Below, in pieces: positions 8,114 to 17,344 of a stretch of DNA of 64,000 nucleotides; position 1 is the first letter of the stretch, and the number at the start of each line of letters is the position of its first letter. The position numbers were made by a program, and so were the translations under genes. Below the pieces are notes generated by a model. That model ran no database searches. It was not told where the DNA came from and worked only from the letters and a program-made list of their open reading frames with translations. Source of the stretch: Bradyrhizobium sp. AUGA SZCCT0283 (lineage in GTDB: Bacteria > Pseudomonadota > Alphaproteobacteria > Rhizobiales > Xanthobacteraceae); NCBI RefSeq assembly GCF_018130385.1, contig NZ_JAFCLU010000019.1:96823-160822 (forward strand), given 5' to 3'.

Positions 8114-8482
8114 ATGTCAGAGCTGTCTGAGCGGGTCACTTCCGGTTCCTCCCCGGCCGTCGCAGATGCGGAAGCGGAAGCCACCAAACTGAACCAAGGC
8201 GCGCTGGAGTTCATGCTTGGCGCGCAGAAAATGATGTTCGAGGAACTGGTGTTCCTCGGCGACGAGATGCTGGAGCGAACGCGGACCGAAATGCGTCTGT
8301 TCACGGAGTTCGTCGCGAAAATGGCGGCCGCGCATTCCGTCAGGGACGTCAAGACGATGTGCCAGGAATGCGGCCAGCATCAGCTCGACTTCTTCCGCCG
8401 CGATTCCGAACGGCTGTTCAGGCATGGCGAGCGGATGATCGCAACCACGTCGAACCTGATCAGTGGCCGCACTGTGAACTGA
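8114..8482 (+). CDS. Phasin-like protein
   Basis: 122 residues, predicted helical and amphipathic, with no signal peptide or membrane segment. The core (about 28-110: LEFMLGAQKMMFEELVFLGDEMLERTRTEM, then RDVKTMCQECGQHQLDFFRRD) resembles the phasin_2 type of granule-surface proteins, which coat polyhydroxyalkanoate inclusions. The adjacent PHA synthase 13 bp downstream supports this. ATG 8114 has GGAG at a suitable distance; an in-frame ATG at 8054 overlaps the regulatory site and is unlikely. Similarity to the phasin family is judged by eye only. Confidence 0.62.
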   Translation: MSELSERVTSGSSPAVADAEAEATKLNQGALEFMLGAQKMMFEELVFLGDEMLERTRTEMRLFTEFVAKMAAAHSVRDVKTMCQECGQHQLDFFRRDSERLFRHGERMIATTSNLISGRTVN

Positions 8483-8495
8483 TCGGCCAGATAGC

Positions 8496-10355
8496 ATGCA
8501 CCAGAAATCGACCCTGCCGACGGCAGAAGTTACCGTCTTGCCGCTTCCCCCCCGTGTCGCGGACCGAGGCGAGGACCGGCAGTCGGCCGCGCCGATCGAA
8601 CCGCAGATCTCACCGCTGGCCGAAGGCGCTGGCAGCGCCGAGACATATCAGGCCGACCGCGCCCTGCATGCCATGCTGGCACGCCTGACCGGCGGCATTT
8701 CGCCGGCCGCGTTGTTGCTGGCCTATACGGACTGGCTATCGCATCTGGCGTCGTCGCCGCAGCGGCAGATCGAGATCGCGCAGGAAGCCCTGGTCGACAC
8801 CAAGCGCTTCTGCGAGGCCGCGCAGCGCTTCGTCTCGCCCGGACAGGGACCATGGTCGCTGATCAAGCCGAAGCCGCAGGACAAACGCTTCGGCCGGCCG
8901 GAGTGGGAACATCCGCCGTTCAATCTGATGGCGCAGGCCTTTCTGCTTGGCGAACAATGGTGGCACAACGCGACCACGGGTGTGCGTGGTGTCGCGAAGC
9001 AGAACGAGGCGATCGTCGAGTTCTCGGTCCGGCAGATGCTGGATGTGATGTCGCCTTCCAATTTTGCCGCGACCAATCCGGAAGTGCTGCGGAGAACATT
9101 CGAGAGCGGCGGCAACAATTTCGTGCGCGGCTGGCAAAATTTCTGCAGCGACTGGATCCGCCTGGCGTCGGCGGGCCTTGGGCCCGTCACGACCGGCGAT
9201 TTCGTCGTCGGAGAGACCGTCGCAACGTCGCGCGGCAGGGTCGTGTTCCGCAACGAACTGATCGAGCTGATCCAGTACTATCCGACCACCGAAAAGGTGC
9301 ATCCGGAGCCGGTTCTGATCGTGCCGGCCTGGATCATGAAATACTACATTCTCGATCTGTCGCCGCAGAACTCGCTGGTGAAATATCTCACGGGCGAAGG
9401 CTTCACCGTCTTCATGATCTCGTGGCGCAATCCGGAAGCCGCCGACCGCGACATCGCTTTTGACGACTATCGAAAGCTCGGAGTGGAGGCGGCGCTCGAT
9501 ACCATAGGCAGCGTCGTGCCCGGTCGTCAGGTTCATGCATTGGGCTATTGCCTGGGTGGAACGCTGCTGTCGATATCAGCCGCCACCATGGCGCGTGACG
9601 GCGACAACCGCTTGAAGTCGATCAGCCTGCTTGCCGCGCAAACGGATTTCACCGAGGCCGGCGAATTGACCCTCTTCATCAACGAAAGCCAGGTTGCGTT
9701 TCTCGAAGACATGATGTGGGAGGGCGGTGTCCTCGATACCACGCAAATGGCAGGCGCATTCCAGCTGCTGCGCTCCAACGACCTGATCTGGTCGCGGCTT
9801 ACCCGTGACTATTTGATGGGAGAGCGGGCGACGCCGAGCGATCTGATGGCCTGGAATGCCGATGCCACCCGCCTGCCATACCGGATGCATTCGGAGTATT
9901 TGCGCAAGCTGTTCCTCAACAACGACCTCGCCGGGGGCCGATATCTTGTCGAGGGAAGGCCGATCTCGCTGTCGGACATTCACACCCCGATGTTCGTGGT
10001 CGGAACGCTCCGCGATCACGTTGCACCGTGGAAGTCCGTCTACAAGATTCACTACCAGGTCGATGCCGACGTCACCTTCGTTCTCGCCAGCGGCGGCCAT
10101 AATGCGGGAATCGTGGCGCCTCCCGGCGAACCGGAACATACTTATCGGATCAAGACCGAGGTGGCGCACGCCACCTATACCGGTCCCGACGAATGGCTGA
10201 AGACAGTGCCGCCGGTCGAGGGATCGTGGTGGCCGGAATGGACGAAGTGGCTCTCCGCACGATCCGGCGAACCATCCGAGCCGCCGCGGATGGGAACCGA
10301 AGCCGCTCAGGCGAAGAATCTGCCTGCGGCGCCCGGCGATTACGTTCGCCATTGA
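8496..10355 (+). CDS. phaC: Poly(3-hydroxyalkanoate) synthase
   Basis: 619 residues. It polymerises (R)-3-hydroxyacyl-CoA into storage polyester. The lipase-like box GYCLGGT carries the catalytic cysteine at residue 352, with D507 (GTLRDHVAPW) and H535 (SGGHNAG) completing the triad. The class I N-terminal region is present (FNLMAQAFLLGEQWW, VLRRTFESGGNNFVRGWQN), and the alpha/beta-hydrolase core starts near PVLIVPAWIMKYYILDL. The first 50 residues are proline/alanine-rich and poorly conserved. It is co-transcribed with the phasin-like gene behind a FixK-like site, suggesting polyester formation as an electron sink at low oxygen. Length is normal for class I or slightly long. Confidence 0.93.
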   Translation: MHQKSTLPTAEVTVLPLPPRVADRGEDRQSAAPIEPQISPLAEGAGSAETYQADRALHAMLARLTGGISPAALLLAYTDWLSHLASSPQRQIEIAQEALVDTKRFCEAAQRFVSPGQGPWSLIKPKPQDKRFGRPEWEHPPFNLMAQAFLLGEQWWHNATTGVRGVAKQNEAIVEFSVRQMLDVMSPSNFAATNPEVLRRTFESGGNNFVRGWQNFCSDWIRLASAGLGPVTTGDFVVGETVATSRGRVVFRNELIELIQYYPTTEKVHPEPVLIVPAWIMKYYILDLSPQNSLVKYLTGEGFTVFMISWRNPEAADRDIAFDDYRKLGVEAALDTIGSVVPGRQVHALGYCLGGTLLSISAATMARDGDNRLKSISLLAAQTDFTEAGELTLFINESQVAFLEDMMWEGGVLDTTQMAGAFQLLRSNDLIWSRLTRDYLMGERATPSDLMAWNADATRLPYRMHSEYLRKLFLNNDLAGGRYLVEGRPISLSDIHTPMFVVGTLRDHVAPWKSVYKIHYQVDADVTFVLASGGHNAGIVAPPGEPEHTYRIKTEVAHATYTGPDEWLKTVPPVEGSWWPEWTKWLSARSGEPSEPPRMGTEAAQAKNLPAAPGDYVRH

Positions 10356-10495
10356 TCCCGACGGACCCACCCAGCTAGGCGCGCTTTGTCATCGTGCCGA
10401 GACTGTTCCGGGTTACCCTGTCGCGCAAAGGTCACATTGCGCTGAACATCTGTCTGGGCTCACAGAAGGCAGCCGCCTGCCGGTACTGGGGAACG

Positions 10496-13189
10496 ATGTC
10501 CACCTATCGCTTGAAGAATCTGCTATCGCCGCATTCCGTCGCGCTGGTCGGGGCCAGTCCGCGCCACGGCTCGGTCGGCCGCGCCATTCTCAACAATATT
10601 CGCAAAGCCCAGTTCAAGGGCGAATTCGGTCTCGTCAATCCGCGCTATCACGAGATCGATGGTATCGCGGCCGTTGGCAGCATCGCAAGACTGGCTTTTG
10701 CGCCCGAACTCGTTGTCCTCACCGCGCCAGCCCGCACCATCGCGGGCCTGATCGATGAGGCGGGCCGCCGCGGTGCGGCAGGTGCGGTCATTGTCAGTGC
10801 CGGGCTCGGGCACGGTCCGGGCTCGATGGCGGATGCAGCGGAGCGGGCCGCCCAAAAATACGGCATGCGGCTGATCGGGCCGAATTGCCTGGGCATCATG
10901 ATGCCCGGTGTCAGTCTGAACGCGAGCTTTGCCGCGCACATGCCGGCTGCGGGAAATCTGGCGCTGATCTCCCAGTCCGGCGCTATTGCGGCCGGCATGG
11001 TGGACTGGGCGGCACAGCGGGCCGTTGGCTTTTCCGGCATTGTTTCGATCGGCGACCAGCTCGATGTCGATATCGCCGATCTGCTCGATTACTTCGCGCT
11101 GGATGAAAAAACCCACGCCATTCTGCTTTATATCGAGGCGATCAAGGATGCCCGCAAGTTCATGTCGGCGGCGCGCGCAGCCGCCAGAATCAAGCCGGTC
11201 GTGGTCGTCAAGTCAGGCCGGATGGCACAAGGCGCGCGCGCCGCTGCAACCCATACCGGCGCGCTGGCCGGGGCTGATGCGGTCTACGATGCCGCGTTTC
11301 AGCGTGCCGGCATCCTGCGTGTATCGGATCTGCGTGAACTATTCGACTGCGCCGAGACGCTCGGGCGGGTCAAATCGCCGCCCGGAAAGCGGCTTGCGAT
11401 TCTGACCAATGGCGGCGGCATCGGCGTGCTGGCGGTCGACCGATTGGCCGAGCTAGGCGGCATTCCCGCCGGCATCTCGCCTGCGACCCGCGACAAGCTC
11501 GATGCGGTGTTGCCCCCGACATGGTCGAAATCGAACCCGATCGACATCGTTGGCGATTCCGATCCTGCGCGCTATGCGGCGGCGCTCGAAGTGTTGCTGG
11601 CCGACCCTGGCAATGACGCCGTGCTGGTGATGAATGTCCAGACGGCGATCGCCCGTGCCGATGACATTGCAGCGGCCGTCATCGCCGTGGTCGGGAAATA
11701 CCGCGCCGAACACCGCATGTCGCCGAAGCCCGTGCTGGCGGTCTGGGTCGGGGCGGACCAGTCGATCAGTGATTTGCTGAGCGGCGCGGGAATTCCGAAC
11801 TATCAGACCGGCGGCGACGCCGTCCTCGGTTTCATGCACCTGGTTCGCCATCGCGAGGCGGTGGAGGCGCTGGCGCGGGTTCCACCCGCCATGCCGAGCG
11901 AGTTCGCGCCTGATGCCGACGCGGCGCGACAGATCGTTGCCGCCGCACTGGCCGACGACCGCTCCTGGCTCGATCCGATCGAGGTCAAGCGGCTGTTCGA
12001 TGCCTATGACATCGCCGTCGTGCCGACATTTGCCGCCGCCGATGCCGAAGAGGCGGTCACGCATGCGAACAAGCTTTTTGCACAAGGCTCCACCGTCGTG
12101 CTCAAGATCATGTCGCGCGATATCGTGCACAAATCCGATGTCGGCGGCGTCGTGCTCAACCTCACCAACGCCGATGCGGTGCGCAAGGCAACCGCCGATA
12201 TTCTGGCGCGGGCGAAATCGCTGCGGCCGGAGGCGCGGATTTCGGGCGTGATGGTGCAGGCGATGGTGGTGCGGGCGAAGGCGCGCGAACTTATTCTCGG
12301 CCTCGCCGACGATCCGACCTTCGGCACCGTCGTCGTGTTCGGCCGCGGTGGCACGGCGGTCGAGATCATCAACGACAAAGCACTGGCGCTGCCGCCGCTC
12401 GACCTGCAACTGGCGCGCAGCCTGATCGAGCGCACCCGCGTCTCGCGGCTGTTGCGCGCCTATCGCGACGTGCCGGCGGTGAAGGAAGACGCCGTCGCGA
12501 TGGTTCTGGTCAAGCTGGCGCAGATGGCCGCCGACATTCCCGAAATCCGCGGCCTCGATATCAACCCGTTGCTGGCCGATGAAGCCGGCGTGCTCGCCGT
12601 CGACGCGCGCGTCGTGATCGGGCGCGTGGCACGGAAGTTTCGCGGTTCAGGCCCGGCGAATTTCGCCGTGCGTCCCTATCCCTCGCAATGGCAACGTCAC
12701 ATCGAAGTGAAGGACGGCTGGCGCGTGTTCGTTCGCCCGATCCGGCCCGAAGACGAGCCGCTGATCCACGCGATGTTGAAACACGTCACGATGCACGACC
12801 TGCGGCTGCGGTTTTTCGCTCCGATGAAGGAATTTTCCCATGAATTCATCGCCCGCCTGACCCAACTCGATTATGCCCGGGCGATGGCCTTTGTCGCGCT
12901 CGACGAGGCGACCAACGAACTGGTCGGCGTGGTCCGGATCCATTCGGACTCGATCTATGAGAGCGGCGAATATGCGATCCTGTTGAGGTCGGACCTCAAG
13001 GGCAGGGGGCTCGGCTGGGCGCTGATGCAGATGATCATCGAATATGCGAAATCCGAGGGATTAAAAGCCATTTCAGGCGACGTCCTGGCTGACAACACCG
13101 TAATGCTGGCGATGTGCCGCAGCCTTGGCTTCGAAGTGAAATCGGACCCGCAGGAGCATGACATCTGTAACGTCAGGCTGACGCTTTAG
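10496..13189 (+). CDS. ADP-forming acyl-CoA synthetase fused to a GNAT acetyltransferase (Pat-like)
   Basis: 897 residues. Order of domains: CoA-binding (about 10-135, HSVALVGASPRHGSVG), succinyl-CoA-ligase-like (about 150-290), ATP-grasp (about 495-700, VVLKIMSRDIVHKSDVGGV), then GNAT (about 725-890, VFVRPIRPEDEPLI and LKGRGLGWALMQ). The architecture is that of the Pat/PatZ protein lysine acetyltransferases. H253 in the THTGALAG motif matches the phosphorylated histidine of true ADP-forming acetyl-CoA synthetases, which I recall as being lost in PatZ. This protein may therefore still be a synthetase. ATG 10496 follows GGGGAA; the longer frame to 10394 is unsupported. It stands 140 bp after phaC and is likely a separate unit. 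Confidence 0.88.
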   Translation: MSTYRLKNLLSPHSVALVGASPRHGSVGRAILNNIRKAQFKGEFGLVNPRYHEIDGIAAVGSIARLAFAPELVVLTAPARTIAGLIDEAGRRGAAGAVIVSAGLGHGPGSMADAAERAAQKYGMRLIGPNCLGIMMPGVSLNASFAAHMPAAGNLALISQSGAIAAGMVDWAAQRAVGFSGIVSIGDQLDVDIADLLDYFALDEKTHAILLYIEAIKDARKFMSAARAAARIKPVVVVKSGRMAQGARAAATHTGALAGADAVYDAAFQRAGILRVSDLRELFDCAETLGRVKSPPGKRLAILTNGGGIGVLAVDRLAELGGIPAGISPATRDKLDAVLPPTWSKSNPIDIVGDSDPARYAAALEVLLADPGNDAVLVMNVQTAIARADDIAAAVIAVVGKYRAEHRMSPKPVLAVWVGADQSISDLLSGAGIPNYQTGGDAVLGFMHLVRHREAVEALARVPPAMPSEFAPDADAARQIVAAALADDRSWLDPIEVKRLFDAYDIAVVPTFAAADAEEAVTHANKLFAQGSTVVLKIMSRDIVHKSDVGGVVLNLTNADAVRKATADILARAKSLRPEARISGVMVQAMVVRAKARELILGLADDPTFGTVVVFGRGGTAVEIINDKALALPPLDLQLARSLIERTRVSRLLRAYRDVPAVKEDAVAMVLVKLAQMAADIPEIRGLDINPLLADEAGVLAVDARVVIGRVARKFRGSGPANFAVRPYPSQWQRHIEVKDGWRVFVRPIRPEDEPLIHAMLKHVTMHDLRLRFFAPMKEFSHEFIARLTQLDYARAMAFVALDEATNELVGVVRIHSDSIYESGEYAILLRSDLKGRGLGWALMQMIIEYAKSEGLKAISGDVLADNTVMLAMCRSLGFEVKSDPQEHDICNVRLTL

Positions 13190-13201
13190 CCTCTTGTTCC
13201 G

Positions 13202-13268
13202 ACGCATTCTTCCGTGAACCGGTACCCCCCGGGATCAATTCCGGGGGCATGCTTCGCTCGAAAACGCT
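13202..13268 (-). repeat. Dispersed repeat, copy A
   Basis: Read on the minus strand it begins AGCGTTTTCGAGCGAAGC, has a central near-palindrome (CCCCCGG / CCGGGGG, 13227-13248) and continues ACCGGTTCACG. Copy B at 40264-40334 has the same start and order. It lies between two convergent genes, and its 5' end overlaps the stop codon of the nuclease gene. The hairpin may also act as a terminator. Confidence 0.75.
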
Positions 13269-14859
13269 ACTCTTCGAGCGCCCGCCGTAGTCGCCGGATA
13301 ATGACGCCGCGCGCACGGTCGTCGGCGGCCGCCTCGATGCGGTCGTTGATATCGAGGACGAGCTTCGACATGTCGTTGTGCCAGTCGAGCGCAACCACCG
13401 CCTCCGGTGCCAGCCGCCGGCGGCGGCCCGCGTCGAGCGGCGTCGGCACGGCGGCAGACAAATCGTAGATGTCGTCGAGCAGTGGCTCAAACACGCGCGC
13501 CGCTGGAATAATGCGCTCGGAGACGCGTTCGGCGAGGCCGGCGATGGCCGGCTCCTCGCCATGGACGAGAAAAAGCCCGCGCTGAATCGGGCGGCGAGCG
13601 GCGATCCATCGCGCCAGTTCTGATCCGTCGGCATGCCCGGAATAGTCGTCGATGGTACGGATAGTCGCCGCCACCTTGATCTCGTTGCCCTGGATACGGA
13701 CGGCCTTGGCGCCGTCGACCAGAAACCGGCCTAGCGTGCCCTGCGCCTGGAAGCCGACCAGCAAGACGGTGGCTCTCGAATTCCACAGCCAGTTCCTGAG
13801 ATGGTGCCGGATACGCCCGGCATCACACATGCCGCTGGCGGCGATGACGATGTGAAAGCCGGTCAGCTTGGCGATCGCCTTGCTCTCCTCGACCGTCTCG
13901 GTGAACCGGAGTTGCCGGGAGTTCAGCAGCCGGCGAACATCGACCATGGGGTCGAGGCTTTCGGCGTGCCTGCGGAACACCTCGGTGGCGCGGATCGCCA
14001 GTGGAGAATCCAGAAAAATCGGGGCGGCAGGGATCTTGCCGCGTTCCATCAGGTCCACCAGGTCGACGAGAAGTTCCTGGGTGCGCTCTACCGCAAAGGC
14101 TGGAATCAGCAGCGCGCCCTTGCGGGTTGCGGCGTCGCGGACTTCCTCGGCGAGACGCGCGCGGCGCGCATCGGGCGTCGTCGCAGCCCGCTCCCTGTCG
14201 CCGTAGGTCGATTCGGAGATGACATAGTCGAAGCCGGAAGGGGCGTCGGGATCGGGCTGCAGCAATTTGGCATCCGGTCCGATGTCGCCGGATGCGAGAA
14301 TGCGCATGGGCCTTCCTGACGAATTTCCATCACTGCATTCGATCTCGATCGAGGCCGAACCGAGCAGATGCCCGGCATTCCAGTAGCGCGCGCGAACGCC
14401 GGGAATCACGTCGATCCATTTTTCGTAGTCGACCGGAGAAAACGATTGCAGGGCGGCGATCGCATCGGCCTGGGTATAGATCGGGCTGACCTCGCCGCGT
14501 CCGCGCGCGGCGTTGCGCCGGTTCAGCGCCAGGACTTCCGATTCCTGGATGCTGCCGGCGTCGGGCAGCATGTAGGAACAGAGATCGATGGTTCCGCGCG
14601 TCGCCAGGATGCGGCCGGCAAATCCGCTGCGCACGAGCTTGGGCAACAGGCCGCTATGATCGATATGGGCATGGGTCAACAGCACGGCGTCGATATCGGC
14701 GGGGCGAAACGGAAAAGCGCGGTAGTTCAGTTCTTTCAAGGTCTTCTGTCCCTGAAACAGCCCGCAATCGACCAGGAAACGCGCAGCGCTCGTCTCGAAG
14801 AGATAGCAGGAGCCCGTGACGGTGCGCGATGCGCCGCAAAACCGGATGGTCACGCTCAT
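13267..14859 (-). CDS. Metallo-beta-lactamase / beta-CASP family nuclease-like protein
   Basis: 530 residues. The zinc-binding motif is LLTHAHIDHSG (about 60-70), preceded by SCYLFETSAARFLVDCGLFQG. A beta-CASP insertion (about 250-390) and the C-terminal RNA-metabolising motif (VAATIRTIDDYSGHADGSELARW, then LFLVHGEEPA) follow. This is the organisation of CPSF73/RNase J-like RNA-processing enzymes, though the substrate of this bacterial branch is unknown. The start overlaps the stop of the PRPP-synthetase-like gene by ATGA. It is the last gene of an apparent eight-gene minus-strand operon, which ends in the dispersed repeat copy A. Confidence 0.9.
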   Translation of the reverse strand: MSVTIRFCGASRTVTGSCYLFETSAARFLVDCGLFQGQKTLKELNYRAFPFRPADIDAVLLTHAHIDHSGLLPKLVRSGFAGRILATRGTIDLCSYMLPDAGSIQESEVLALNRRNAARGRGEVSPIYTQADAIAALQSFSPVDYEKWIDVIPGVRARYWNAGHLLGSASIEIECSDGNSSGRPMRILASGDIGPDAKLLQPDPDAPSGFDYVISESTYGDRERAATTPDARRARLAEEVRDAATRKGALLIPAFAVERTQELLVDLVDLMERGKIPAAPIFLDSPLAIRATEVFRRHAESLDPMVDVRRLLNSRQLRFTETVEESKAIAKLTGFHIVIAASGMCDAGRIRHHLRNWLWNSRATVLLVGFQAQGTLGRFLVDGAKAVRIQGNEIKVAATIRTIDDYSGHADGSELARWIAARRPIQRGLFLVHGEEPAIAGLAERVSERIIPAARVFEPLLDDIYDLSAAVPTPLDAGRRRRLAPEAVVALDWHNDMSKLVLDINDRIEAAADDRARGVIIRRLRRALEE

Positions 14860-15758
14860 TGAACCGTCTCCCCAAGCTCACCCTTCAAGGCATCGGCGAA
14901 CAGTTCATCGAGCGCAATCGCGTTGGTGGAATGCGGCACGCTGCGCGTCGAACGGATCGAGCGAATCCCCGAAGAGGTCATCTGCTTGCAAGCCGCTTCC
15001 GGAAACAGCGCATGCGTCACGACGGCGTCGATCGCCGTCGCACCGGCAGCGGTCAACGCATTGGCGCAGGCGATGATGGTTCCGCCGGACGAGACGATGT
15101 CGTCGACGATCAGGGCGGGACGGCCTGCGATGCGCGTCCCGCCCTGAAATTCGATCGCAACGGAGCGGTCGCTGCGGCGGGTCTTCTTCGCAACCGTATA
15201 GGAAAGGCCGAGCCGGCCGGCGAGGTCGCTGACCCAAGGGAGGGATTCGGCGTCAGGTCCCGCCACGAGGGTCGCCGGATCAAGCCCGGTCTTGCGCAGC
15301 GTGTCGGATATGGCCGGCATGGCCGAGAGATTGTCGGATTGGATGCCGGGGAATACCGCTTTGATATCGGGCGTGCGATGCAGATGCGCGTCGACGGTGA
15401 CGACACGGTCTGCGCATCGTGCGAGCAACGGGCCAATGACCTTCTGACTGATCGCTTCGCCCTCGTGAAAGGCGGTATCCTGCCGCATGTAGCACAGGTA
15501 AGGCGCGACGAGCACGAGGCGTTCCGCGCCTCCGCGCCGCAGCGCTTCGGCAGCGAACATCAGCGCGATGAGTTTGTCGTTTGGCCGGTCCAGCGAGGCG
15601 TAGATGATCGTGGTGGGCGACGCCGGGCCGACCGTCACCCGTATTTCGCCATCGGGAAAGGCATGGATGGCGATCTCGTGAAATGGCACACCGAGTCGAG
15701 CAGCGAGGCTCGCAGCGTCGCGCGAGGACGACGGCAGGCTTTGAATGGCCACGCTCAC
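14856..15758 (-). CDS. Ribose-phosphate pyrophosphokinase-like protein
   Basis: 300 residues of the PRPP synthetase family (ribose 5-phosphate + ATP to PRPP + AMP). The PRPP-binding loop is ALIVDDIVSSGGTIIACA (about 212-229). The catalytic flexible loop is AKKTRRSDRS (about 188-197), and the N-terminal half shows HAFPDGEIRV and ALRRGGAERLVLVAPYLCYMRQD. The usual DLHAxQIQGFF motif of bacterial Prs is replaced by VDAHLHRTPDIKAVFPG, so this is a divergent second copy rather than the housekeeping enzyme. The start is GTG 15758, overlapping the upstream stop by 4 nt, so it is translationally coupled to the phosphorylase. Its neighbours suggest ribose-phosphate or nucleotide salvage. Confidence 0.87.
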   Translation of the reverse strand: MSVAIQSLPSSSRDAASLAARLGVPFHEIAIHAFPDGEIRVTVGPASPTTIIYASLDRPNDKLIALMFAAEALRRGGAERLVLVAPYLCYMRQDTAFHEGEAISQKVIGPLLARCADRVVTVDAHLHRTPDIKAVFPGIQSDNLSAMPAISDTLRKTGLDPATLVAGPDAESLPWVSDLAGRLGLSYTVAKKTRRSDRSVAIEFQGGTRIAGRPALIVDDIVSSGGTIIACANALTAAGATAIDAVVTHALFPEAACKQMTSSGIRSIRSTRSVPHSTNAIALDELFADALKGELGETVQ

Positions 15759-17308
15759 AGCGTCGTCTCGACAGGTAGCGGCTGCCGCGCGCCGATGACA
15801 TATCCGCTGTTGCGTGTTGCAGCCGTCACGGCAAGATCGAATTCGGACTGGTCATAGGCATGAATTCGATAGAGCGGCTGGCCCTTCTCGACGCGATCGC
15901 CGATCTTGCGGAACAGCTTGATGCCCGCGCCCTTGTCGATCGGCGCTCCCGCGGTTCGCGCCAGGCGGTTCAGTTGCAGGCAGTCGATCTCGGAAACGGC
16001 GCCATCATCGGCAGCTCGGACATCGAAGGTCAGCTTGCCGATATCGTTGCGGCAGCTCGAGGGTCCCTGCGCGTCGATAATCTCCTGCATTTTCTTCAGG
16101 GCCGCGCCGCTATCGAGCAGTTCGCGGGCGCGCGCATAGCCCGCACCGCCGCGCAATTGCGGGTCGTATTCGAGGAGATGCGCGGCAAGCCGCAATGACT
16201 TTTCCCGCAGGTCTGCGGGGGCATCCGGCTCGTTGGTCAGGACAGCCATGACGTCGCTAGCCTCCAGTACCGGACCGATGCCGTTGCCGATCGGCTGACG
16301 GCCGTCCGTCGTGATCACCTCGACGGCAATGCCGAACTGGTCGCCGACGAACTCGAACAGCTTGCGCAACCGCATTGCTTCGCTGGCGTTGGCGAGCTTT
16401 GCCGTCGGACCTACCGGCAGGTCGATCAGGAGATGGGTCGAACCGGCCGCGAGCTTTTTCGAGATGATCGAGGCGACCATCTGCTCGCGGGTGTCGAGAC
16501 AGAGCGGACGCTCGACGGAGATGAGAATGTCGTCCGCCGGCGACAGGTTGACGTGCCCGCCCCAGACCAGGCAACCGCGACATGCGGCGACCACTTCCTT
16601 CATCTCGTCGACAGAGACGTCGACGCGGGCCAGCACCTCCATGGTGTCGGCGGTCCCGGCCGGCGAGGTGATCGCGCGCGACGATGTCTTGGGGATGGTG
16701 AGGCCGTGCGCGGCGACGATCGGGACGACGATCATGGAGGTGCGGTTTCCCGGAATGCCGCCGATGCAATGCTTGTCGACGACGATGGGGCTTGGCCATT
16801 TCAGTTGCGTCCCGGCGACCGCCATCGCGTGAACCAACGCGAGCAGCTCGCGGCTGGTCATGAAGCTCGCCGAACTGATCAGGAACGCCGCGACCTCCAT
16901 GTCTGAATAGCGGTAATGCGTGAGGTCATTAATGATGGCGTCGATCTCGGCCGGCTCGAACGTTCGGCCCTGAATCTTGCCGCGAACGGCATCGAGGCTT
17001 TCGGGCGGTGCGGCAGGGTAGACCGTCACGAGACTGCCGACCGGCTCGGCGAAGCGGCGGAACGCCGGCTCCGAGAGCCCGATTTCATCGGATCCGGCCA
17101 AGGTGTCGTCATCCGTGATCAGGAGCGTGGCAAGCAGCACCTTCGAGCCACGCTGCAGTTCGACCCGGCTGAAGCCGCGAAAAATATCCGGCCGCAATGC
17201 GCTCGAGTGACGCGAAATCACCACGACATTTTCGCGGCCGGTGTCCAGGTTGACCCGACGGACTTTCAGCGGCGGACGGGAATTATCCCGCTTGAAATTT
17301 TCGACCAT
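15755..17308 (-). CDS. Thymidine/AMP phosphorylase (type 2 family)
   Basis: 517 residues. Members of this subfamily carry an extra N-terminal domain of about 90 residues and include the archaeal AMP phosphorylases, which split AMP and phosphate into adenine and ribose 1,5-bisphosphate; bacterial members are usually annotated as thymidine phosphorylase. Visible parts: N-terminal domain 1-95, phosphate/nucleoside domain with VDKHCIGGIPGNRTSMIVVPIVA and SSRAITSPAGTADTMEVLA (about 178-225), and a C-terminal PYNP-like domain ending in the GYVIGARQ region. GGGAAG precedes ATG 17308. It is followed by, and overlaps, the PRPP-synthetase-like gene. True substrate cannot be told from sequence alone. 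Confidence 0.9.
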   Translation of the reverse strand: MVENFKRDNSRPPLKVRRVNLDTGRENVVVISRHSSALRPDIFRGFSRVELQRGSKVLLATLLITDDDTLAGSDEIGLSEPAFRRFAEPVGSLVTVYPAAPPESLDAVRGKIQGRTFEPAEIDAIINDLTHYRYSDMEVAAFLISSASFMTSRELLALVHAMAVAGTQLKWPSPIVVDKHCIGGIPGNRTSMIVVPIVAAHGLTIPKTSSRAITSPAGTADTMEVLARVDVSVDEMKEVVAACRGCLVWGGHVNLSPADDILISVERPLCLDTREQMVASIISKKLAAGSTHLLIDLPVGPTAKLANASEAMRLRKLFEFVGDQFGIAVEVITTDGRQPIGNGIGPVLEASDVMAVLTNEPDAPADLREKSLRLAAHLLEYDPQLRGGAGYARARELLDSGAALKKMQEIIDAQGPSSCRNDIGKLTFDVRAADDGAVSEIDCLQLNRLARTAGAPIDKGAGIKLFRKIGDRVEKGQPLYRIHAYDQSEFDLAVTAATRNSGYVIGARQPLPVETTL

Positions 17309-17344
17309 CTGAACTTCCCGGCACTCCGATGTCCGAATTGGCTG

